From contig OY727100.1 of NCBI GenBank assembly GCA_963402885.1, forward strand, positions 10,509,395 through 10,573,394: a stretch of DNA of 64,000 bases, written 5' to 3'. This document shows positions 56,648 to 64,000 of the stretch, piece by piece. The position numbers were made by a program, and so were the translations under genes. The stretch's first letter is position 1, and each line of letters begins with the position of its first letter. This stretch comes from Antedon bifida. Its lineage: Eukaryota; Echinodermata; Crinoidea; Comatulida; Antedonidae. Below the pieces are notes generated by a model. That model saw only the letters and a list, made by a program, of their open reading frames with translations, was not told where the DNA came from and ran no database searches.

Positions 56648-57840
56648 CAGTGTCTTCAGATAAATTGCAAGTAGAAATATAGTCACTTCTATTTATATTT
56701 ACAACTATAACAATGCAGGGACAAGTTGTGAAGATAGTCAGAATTTACAAATATTGACATATTGTTATACGGAAAATACCACAATAGATTGAAAAAATGT
56801 TTGCAATGTCAAGAATTATATTATAGCTACTCAGACTGGGTTATGTGTATAACACAGACTGAGCTACTTATAACCCAGGCTGGGTTACTTATAACCCAGA
56901 CTGGGCTGAGTGTAACCCAGGCTGAGCTACTTATAATCCGGACTGGGTTACTTATAACTCAGACTAGGTTATGTGTATAACACAGGGTGAGCTACTTATA
57001 ATCCTAACTGGGTTACTTATAACTCAGACTAGGTTATGTGTATAACACAGGCTGAGCTACTTATAACCCAGACTGGGTTACTTATAACTCAGACTAGGTT
57101 TGTGTATAACACAGGCTGAGCTACTTATAACCCTGACTGGGTTACTTATAACTCAGACTAGGTTATGTGTATAACACAGGCTGAGCTACTTATAACCCTG
57201 ACTGGGTTACTTATAACTCAGACTGGGTATTTTACGTGTTAGGTGAGTGTTTTCACTCCCACACCTAAAAATATGTCTGGACTGTACTACTTATAACCCA
57301 GGCTATTTACAGCTCACCATCCCATGCTGGGCTACTGATAGCCCAAAAGGCAGACTGCGTTTAAAATCTCACATCAGGTATCCAGTCTGAGCTACTTAAA
57401 ACTCAGACTGAATGTATAATCTAATTGCTTATAATCTGGACTGGGCATATAACCCAGACTGGGCTTTTATACCTAAGTTAGTATGCCTTTTATGTGTTGA
57501 TGTAGTGCATGCTTCATCCACAGACTCCATAGATTACAATTCAATCATCCTCATGATGTATCTTCAACTACCGATGAAATCTATCCATTAATATTTCAAT
57601 GAAATGTATCACATTGCTTTTATATAACTGGTAAATGGAACAATTTGTTTGTAAAGAATAGCTTAAACCGTTTTTTATACATCCAAAATATTGTAAAAAT
57701 TAAAAAAACAGTTTCTATAACATTGTAATACAGACTTGCTGGGAAAATGTATTACAGTATTATTGTACATATTTTATATGTATACAGACATTTAATACAA
57801 TTTATTGATGTGTAAATAAAATTGAAATGAATATAATAGG
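56648..57840 (+). other. probable TRIP13 3' UTR
   Basis: From the stop codon to just after AATAAA at 57815-57820. About half of it is the minisatellite at 56828-57235 and its decayed outskirts to 57480. No other coding sequence; the frame at 56762-56980 is repeat-derived. Confidence 0.55.
56828..57235 (+). repeat. minisatellite of about 64-bp units built from 16-bp subrepeats
   Basis: Units carry AGACTAGGTTATGTGTATAA, CACAGGCTGAGCTACTTATA and CCCAGACTGGGTTACTTATA. Landmarks at 56839, 56968, 57032, 57098 and 57161 show a period of about 64. Decayed CAGACTGGG/ACTTATAACCC words continue to about 57480. Confidence 0.9.
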
Positions 57841-58931
57841 TTATGTTCATTTCTTGTTTTCTAAAGTCTAATACTAAATTTCTGTGATTTTGTTTTGTCT
57901 TACCACTGATGTATTCACCATCTGTCATAGGTCTTGAATGCTATTATAACAGGTTAGGGAGAGGTGACAATGGATAATATATTGAAAAACAAAATATAAA
58001 GAGTTATCTGCATAAAGGCCCATTTACACTAGGACGATAATGATCGCCAATAAATAGAAAAATATGCATTTTTTAAGAAGAAATCTAAATGGCTAGGATT
58101 TTCACACACCCAATCAAATGACATATGTAAGAACAATAACAATACAATCGATTTTATTGTTCTTATTGATCATGACATCATTTGATTGGATTTTGAAAAC
58201 TAATATTATTATATATCAAAGACTGCATAAATGGTTATCCTATGGTTCGAGAATGAAAAAATAAGTTATGTGTTTTGACGATGATTTGTATTATAAAAAC
58301 TAAAGCTTGTTTCCCACTAGGAACACGATGCAAGGACGTAGACGCAATGTATCAATGCAAAGTGCCGTAACAGCATAACATTGCGTATTACAAGTGGACG
58401 TATAATCAACACTGTTTTCTGTTTTATGTTCCCCTCTAGTAAAGCTTGGTTCCCACTATTAACAGGTGTGGAAAGAGGTTAAAAGATTAATTTTTTCTTG
58501 TTTCCTTCTCAATGGTTTTTTATACAAAGATCTTATCTTGATACAATTCCAACTATGCATGCCCTTCGTATTGGAAAACATCTAAGCACATTTTTCTTCT
58601 TTCTCGTTTGGCGTTGACTCTTAATTGTTTATTGGCATTTTAATCTTGTTTTTTTTTTAATTGTGAAAAAGTCCAAAGAATTATGATCATACCACACCCC
58701 TGCTAATCACGGTATAAAATAACAAACTAACAATTAACATTTTATGAATTTATGAAACATTGGCCCACATTTTTTTAATAATCTTTATTTTTCGTATAAA
58801 ACTGAATATCAACTTGTATAAAATAGTCTCAGGTCTAATTCACATTAAAATTATATTGAAATTGACGCTGAAATTTGTCCATGGAATGTAATTGAGTATG
58901 CACTGAGACACCATGGCGTCCTTTTGTATCA
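57841..58931. other. intergenic region downstream of TRIP13 and of the TIR gene
   Basis: Convergent 3' ends. A diverged AAAGCTTGGTTCCCAC-family repeat lies at 58300-58460 (AAAGCTTGTTTCCCACTAGG at one side, AAAGCTTGGTTCCCACTATT at the other). CCCATTTACACTAGGACGAT at 58020 looks like another repeat end. Otherwise AT-rich with no gene. Confidence 0.5.
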
Positions 58932-60137
58932 TCAGCAGAGATCTGGATTATCGTCGTTGATGTAAAATAGTGAAGTACATTGTACTGTGAAAATAAAAAG
59001 GACAAGATTTTTGTCAACTGTAGATTTGGTGAATAGGATGATATACTATATAATGAAATGAATAGTTTACAAACCTGGATTTGACAGATTCTCTTCTTCG
59101 ATAGTTTGTACCATCTGGCCATCTGGAATTAGAAGGAGCATAGTTGCTTAATATTTAATTCTAATTATGTTCTGTTTTATATTTGTGTTTTATAACAGAC
59201 TACATACTTATTATGCACAATTCTTAAAAGTTGACAAAACTCTTTCAAACTGTATGCATTATGAAACGTCGCCATATTTTTTAAAAATAAAGTAGGCCTA
59301 CACACTCTCGTACATCTATTAGAGGCAAGCAGGCAATCTGGCCGGAGGACACAATACTGCAGGAGGCAGTTACCAGCAATAATAATGTTTGCTGTGCATG
59401 CTGGTGAGGATTTTGACACTTAAATGTGGTATGATTGTAGCTATATTATTCGGTGAATCGAATCTCAATCTATAAGCTTCTTTTTAAATTTTGTTGGAGG
59501 TTTTTTGCTAATTGCCATGTTTTGTAGTAGTAGGTCTGCAATCTTAATGATCTTCGCCTCTGGCGGTTTTTAAAGGCTTACTAAGTAAATATAATTTGAA
59601 TGGGAAAGACATACCATATGTTGCATCTAAGGCTTCGAGCAATTTATTGATCAGAGTTGAATCCTCGGCATCGCCTGCATTGAATATTTCAACACACTCT
59701 GGTATTTTAACTCTTGCATTTTTCTTAACTGGTATCAACATATCCTCCTCAATCTCCATATCTTTTATCATTTTGTCAACAGCTTGATATACAGCTATTA
59801 TAGCTTTCCGATTTTTTGGATTTTCCGAAAAGCAAACAATAATTTTGCGACAAACTTTCATCGCTTTTAGCAAACTCTTATTATGTGGTTCACCTAACCG
59901 CCAATTTCGTTGGGTCACGCATTTTACCCCTGGTCTCTCTCGTTGTAAGTCATCTGCTAATTCAACTTCCCAATCCTCATCATCACTAACAATACAGAAA
60001 TCAAACCGGTATCTAGGTTCTTTATATAAAAAAAAATATAATAATACAATACTATAAACAATAATAATATGCTTAATAATAATAATTACATTTTATTATT
60101 GTAATAATTAATATTTACCTGCCATGCTGTGCTCCAT
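58932..60137 (-). CDS. TIR-domain protein, small
   Basis: Coding exons in transcript order, plus coordinates: 60119-60137 (from the ATG), 59615-60019, 59075-59122, 58932-58984; in phase, 174 residues. The TIR fold spans about residues 11-140: box-1-like RYRFDFCIVSDDEDW, box-2-like RNWRLGEPHNKSLLKAM (G-x-P loop), then KVCRKIIVCFSEN and the late LIPVKKNARVKIPECVEI. TIR domains act in Toll-type signalling by pairing with other TIRs, or as NAD-cleaving enzymes. The full exon 60119-60160 is open upstream of the ATG in the same phase (AFVRDLF), so earlier exons may exist and the protein could be longer. No leucine-rich repeat, death domain or membrane segment is visible in the window. The C-terminal two exons are less certain than the main exon. 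Confidence 0.75.
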
Positions 60138-60319
60138 AAATAGATCTCGCACAAAAGCTCCTTAAAAAATATACAAAGATGTTAAAGCCTTTTCTTCGGT
60201 GAATACTATTTGAAGTGTATTCTTATAATTTAATCTACTGTGGGGATTAATCCAATCCTGTACTAATTATACTATTATTATATAATTGTTATCAGTTCTT
60301 TGTTCTAACTGTTTTTTTC

Positions 60320-61020
60320 TTCGTGTCCATCATGGTTTTATAGTGTTTGAGACCACACTCTTTCAGTTGCGAGATTGAAGTGCCATACTGATCTTTTTTG
60401 TATTATGCTAATACCTAATAAAGCGGTGTAAACTGAGATAAGGTGTGTCTCTCGTTTTTATTGAAATCTACACTTTCTACGGTACTTGAGTATGCAGCCC
60501 CTTTGTGGCATGCGGGTCTTACGCAGGGACAGGTGAATCAGGTAGAAAAGATTCAGAAGCGTGACTGCAAGATTGTGTTGGGCAAAGAGTATACAACATA
60601 CTCGGATTCTCTTGCCATTTTAAATCTTGAACCACTCCACACTAGAAGATGGCACTCTTGCAAGGTTTTTACCTCTAAAGCACAATCCTCTGGTCAATTC
60701 TCCACCTGGTTCCCTGCCCCTCAGTATAGATCCTGCATGACCCTTAGACATAATCGTAAAGTGGAAAATTATAGTTATAAAACAAAACGTTTCCAGACTA
60801 GTCCAGTTCCTTTTATGGTTGAAACTTTAACTTTTTTTTTGCTTGTATTATTTGAGGTAACTGCAGTCTAACTTATTCGTATTTATATATTGTTGATAGT
60901 GTTTTCTATAGTTTATATATGTTGTATTGTGTAATACATATGCAATTCAGCCATGTGCTGCCATGTATGTACTTTTATATGTGAATTTTTTGATTAAATA
61001 TACCGAGATATTATTATTAT
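60320..61020 (+). mobile_element. 3' end of a non-LTR retrotransposon
   Basis: The frame at 60460-60870 reads STVLEYAAPLWHAGLTQGQV then NQVEKIQKRDCKIVLGKEYT and LAILNLEPLHTRRW, the thumb/C-terminal region of CR1/L2/Jockey-like ORF2. Broken upstream sequence (LKCHTDLFCIML) fits the residues just before. The frame ends in a TATTATTATT tail at about 61010. The 5' part is missing: a truncated dead copy. Confidence 0.85.
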
Positions 61021-61056
61021 TCCGATTTTTGCATGAGAAATTTGTAACAGAGAGTG

Positions 61057-61908
61057 ATGCCCGCCCTCATAAGGGCGGATGTATACATACTAAATAAGAC
61101 TTGATTTATTAGGTGATCATTTAGAATAAAATGATCACCTATTGTTATTGTACAAAATCTTTATTGTTATTATTATTATTCTTCTTTCTGTACACTTTTT
61201 GTGTAACAATTATCTCAAAAAGTTCAATAGCAATGATCACAAACATTTTACAATGTCTTTCAAATAGTTTAACTTAACCATAATTAGATATTATACACGT
61301 CACATTAAATAGAATTATTATAATATATTTTGCAATTGTAAAACATTTTATAATACATATTTAATAACAAACTAGTGTAAATTCACTTCTACAGAAAATT
61401 ATTTACTACCATGCTAAATTAGTTCACAAAAAAGCCTAACAGCAACACCAAAAATCAATGAAGCGTTACTCAGCATGGCCTATTCTTTAGCATTGCCGCG
61501 TACTAATCTACGCCCGGTAAATTAAGTATTGTTTTTATGATATAAATTAGTATAAAATACATGTTATTATTAGGATACAATGTTAAATTTCATTAAAATG
61601 TATTTGTTTTACCAGAAACAAGTTAAATATAGAAATATTATTAAACTATTTTTCGTGAAAACGCGTAAACACCAAAACGCCCGGTAGCGCTATCGTAGCG
61701 CCCGGTTGATGAAGCGAACTGTTTATTCGGCAGTTTTTACTACATAAATTGCATGAAACGAACAATTAAATATCCAAACAGCTTTTAACATGATGTTGGC
61801 ATGTAGTTGATAACATTTGTTATCAAGTACTACCGGTGGTCCAGCCTTAGATTTGTGTAACCGTCACAGAAAGTTGTGTATACATCCTCACTTATGGCGG
61901 CGCCCTAC
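61057..61908. mobile_element. 0.85 kb TIR element with hairpin end
   Basis: TGCCCGCCCTCATAAGGGCG then GATGTATACATA at the left is mirrored by TGTATACATCCTCACTTATG then GCGGCGCCC at the right. The left end also folds on itself (CCGCCCT-CATA-AGGGCGG), and 61111-61140 is a perfect palindrome around ATGATC (AGGTGATCATTT...AAATGATCACCT). The interior has ACGCCCGGTAGCGCTATCG. No coding frame. Confidence 0.65.
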
Positions 61909-62277
61909 GACATGGACAATATTACTGTTACATGGAAAATCGCGGATTACTCATTCTTGTGATATATATTCTTTGCTACAGTAGATAGGCTTTATAGGCG
62001 TTTCTCGATCGATACTTGATTGTGATTTCACCAGCATCAAATAAAAATAAAAATGTGTATTTGTTTTATAAAAACTTACCAACAAATAATTAGCTATCGG
62101 TCCAGTCGTGCTAACCCTATCGTGTTACAAAAAAATGTGATCGGGAATTTCCAATTGTTATAAAAATAGGTAGGCCTCCTACGCCCACTTTCCGATTGTA
62201 TTCAAATGATACAACAATAACATAATGAATAATGACGTTATTATTCATCAAAAATGTATTTATTTAAGCGGTTATGA

Positions 62278-62400
62278 GCGGTGAGTAGCCAAGCGGTTAA
62301 GACAGTGGACCCGTAATACCTTTCCATATTAAAATTGAACATCGGCAAGGGTTCAAGCTCACTCGCGCTCCATTGTATTCGTAAGATTGCGAAACCTCTC
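62278..62400 (+). repeat. tRNA-like SINE head or tRNA pseudogene
   Basis: GTGAGTAGCCAAGCGGTTAA then GACAGTGGACCCGTAAT looks like the 5' half of a class II (Leu/Ser-type) tRNA, and GGGTTCAAGCTCACTCGC supplies a B box and a 3' arm that pairs with GCGGTGAG. The middle is too long and unpaired for a working tRNA. Related to the TTAAGACAGTG repeats at 9440 and 13850. Confidence 0.6.
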
Positions 62401-63577
62401 TATTAAGTCTAAAGATTTGTGAAATATAATATCTCTTGATTATTCAATACAGTATATATTATTTCTAAACGCACTATTTAGACATACAGTAGGCCTATTA
62501 TGATTTCTGAATCAGTGGTGAAAATATATTGGAACAAGTTTCTGGATTACTGTACGCTGATGAGAGGTGCATGTCAAAATAATCGCAACTTGCTTAGATA
62601 ACGATCATTGCTACTACTTATGGCTATGAGATGGAACCGGTTTGTGTAATAGATGCTTTATACTTTACAGCTGGTGAAAGGTAAATCTCCATCTTGCCTG
62701 GGGCAATTGGTCATTTTAATTAAAGGCAGCTAAGCCTATATTAAAATACAAGAATAATACACCTACCATGGATTTTAAACAGTACAAAACAGAACAACGT
62801 ATTTTATTTTTAACAACCCTACTTGATATAATTACTGATAAAGATGTATACATATTTAAAGATACGCACGCATTACGTAAGATTTGTTTATTCATCCACA
62901 TCAATTTGACACCCCGTCAAGCTTTAGTGCTTTTCAGTTCCGAAAGCTCTTTGACCCCAAAACATTGGCCAAGAAGACGTTCTGGGCAATTTTGCTATAT
63001 GGCACTGGAGACGATTGTACAACACTGCCATAGTCCGTAAGAAGTATTTTGTCAACCAATGAGAAGCGTTCTATTATAGACATTCGGTTTGTGTCTTAGG
63101 GGATATTGCGTCATCAAAACTACGTTATGTATGCTCAACTCTCACTTGTACTTTGCAATTTCTAGTAGCCTATATTATTGACTATTCTTGTAATATCTTA
63201 TAATGTCGTTTAATTATCTTTTCACAGATAATTATTATTCTGAAAGGGGGAGGGTGAATCAACCATCTCTGTTGCGCGTGCATACAGTGTTGTTAAAACG
63301 TACTCCAATCGAATTCGAACCATACTATGTCTGCATATCACAACATTTATATTATTAGGCACTATAGGTCCGGACAAAAATTTCATTTGAACCAGTATTT
63401 TGTTATGAAAATTGGAAATGTTTCTTTAAAAAAAAAAATGTTCTCGCGTACGAAAAAAAAATCACAGGTTAGCTTTTTTTTTTCATAGTTAAAAAAATGC
63501 GATAGTCGTACGTACATATTGAGTTATTCACAGTAGGTAGGTGTGTTTTATGTTTGTATTCGTTGTATGGCGAATGA

Positions 63578-63802
63578 GGGAAGCAACTCCCAAGTGAATG
63601 TTTTCGTGAGTGCGAGTTTCCCGCTAAACCGAGATTGTGCGAATTTGAGTTCACGATATCTTGGTGGTATACGTTAGCATCGGCTTGTATGGAATGTCCA
63701 GATGTCCGAGAAGACTGTAGTGTATATCGCTGTTATACGGTAGACGGTTCACGTAGACCCATTTTAACGGTTAATGAAATGTCACCAGGGCCAAGCGTTC
63801 AG
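63578..63802 (+). CDS. laccase-like multicopper oxidase, N-terminal exon (partial)
   Basis: Open frame ending at the donor CAG|GTAAGA at 63803. It reads CFRECEFPAKPRLCEFEFTI then SWWYTLASACMECP, DVREDCSVYRCYTVDGSRRP and ILTVNEMSPGPSVQ. This matches the N-terminus of animal laccase-like multicopper oxidases: the cysteine-rich C..C..P.LCE.TF stretch, W.YT...ACY.CP..V.DC, and the start of cupredoxin domain 1 (G.ITVNR.LPGPSIQV). The copper-binding His motifs would be in later exons beyond the window. These oxidases use O2 to oxidise phenols or metals and are usually secreted. The 5' limit is uncertain: a stop lies at 63575 and an upstream signal-peptide exon is expected. Confidence 0.82.
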
Positions 63803-63879
63803 GTAAGACCATTTAAGTAATTTCGTATCATATTTTATTCTTACATATTGTACTGTAAGTCCTGAATTTACCTTTCTTT

Positions 63880-64000
63880 AAGCTTTGTCTACACTATCAA
63901 ACTAGACAGAGAAAAACAGTGTGATGTGCCCAAATATGGTAGTGATATGACATCATCATGTCCATATATGGCACATCACATTTAGATGTCTCAGAATTTG
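63880..64000. mobile_element. CTCTGTCTACA MITE, cut by the window edge
   Basis: Begins AAGCTTTGTCTACACTATCA and continues with AGTGTGATGTGCCCAAATAT and CATCATCATGTCCATATATG. The right terminal repeat is beyond 64000. In the first visible intron of the oxidase gene. Confidence 0.8.

Larger units (their letters stand above)
60161..63577. other. repeat-rich region with no gene recognised
   Basis: Between the TIR gene and the oxidase exon. Contains the LINE 3' fragment (60320-61020), the TIR element (61057-61908) and a tRNA-like SINE head (62278-62400). A 90-codon plus-strand frame at 62768-63040 begins MDFKQYKTEQRILF. It has no family resemblance that I can name and is listed under rejected items. 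Confidence 0.5.

Noticed and set aside
56762-56980. Plus-strand frame with LLITQTGL repeats
   Set aside because: Translation of the minisatellite downstream of TRIP13, not a conserved protein.
62278-62400. Functional tRNA-Leu/Ser gene
   Set aside because: A and B boxes are present but the anticodon arm and spacing do not fold into a normal tRNA; treated as a SINE head or pseudogene.
62768-63040. Possible gene exon starting MDFKQYKTEQRILF on the plus strand
   Set aside because: No recognised family, no clear splice partners; a second frame there (FRKLFDPKTLAKKTFW) looks protein-like but ends in a stop and cannot be joined in phase by the small GTAAGA...TTTTCAG intron.

Overview
This is a window of AT-rich eukaryotic (animal) genomic DNA. 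Genes are split into many short exons with GT-AG junctions, introns are packed with SINEs, MITEs, LINE remnants and tandem repeats, and there are no operons. The gene set, the abundance of scattered TAGGCCTA palindromes and the tRNA/5S-derived SINEs fit a marine invertebrate, most plausibly an ambulacrarian deuterostome such as an echinoderm. That placement is inference; no marker here fixes the species. All exon models were built by reading splice sites against the known protein families, with reading phase checked at every junction.

Layout. (1) 1-3721: repeat-rich flank with a 1.6 kb TIR element and a possible 0.6 kb one. (2) 3722-13328 (+): glutathione synthetase (GSS), complete, 10 coding exons plus a second, diverged copy of the terminal exon 3.1 kb downstream. 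(3) 13329-18088: repeats between two convergent genes, including a 34-bp minisatellite. (4) 18089-27163 (-): NPEPL1, an M17 leucyl-aminopeptidase-like gene of 11 exons; one intron carries a 2.8 kb array of 27-bp units that look copied from the head of a tRNA-derived SINE. (5) 27164-31181: head-to-head region between NPEPL1 and GAN, occupied mostly by a 3.47 kb TIR element flanked by 10-bp direct repeats. (6) 31182-37871 (+): gigaxonin (GAN), a BTB-BACK-Kelch Cul3 adaptor of 7 exons, with a dead LINE in intron 1. (7) 37872-39703: repeats. (8) 39704-48870 (-): BRD7/BRD9-family bromodomain gene of 13 exons, with a 5S-tRNA chimeric SINE and two hammerhead-like motifs in introns. (9) 48871-49945: divergent promoter region. 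(10) 49946-56647 (+): TRIP13/PCH2 AAA+ ATPase of 12 coding exons, followed by a minisatellite in its probable 3' UTR. (11) 58932-60137 (-): a small TIR-domain gene. (12) 60320-63570: LINE 3' end, a TIR element and a tRNA-like sequence. (13) 63578-63802 (+): N-terminal exon of a laccase-like multicopper oxidase that runs off the right edge.

The genes do not form one pathway. They are conserved housekeeping genes (glutathione synthesis, peptide hydrolysis, ubiquitin ligase adaptor, chromatin remodelling, HORMA-protein remodelling) plus one innate-immune-type and one oxidase gene. The strongest lead is the GSS alternative terminal exon: the two versions differ at the two alanines of the C-terminal loop that, in legume homoglutathione synthetase, decide which amino acid is joined to gamma-glutamylcysteine.
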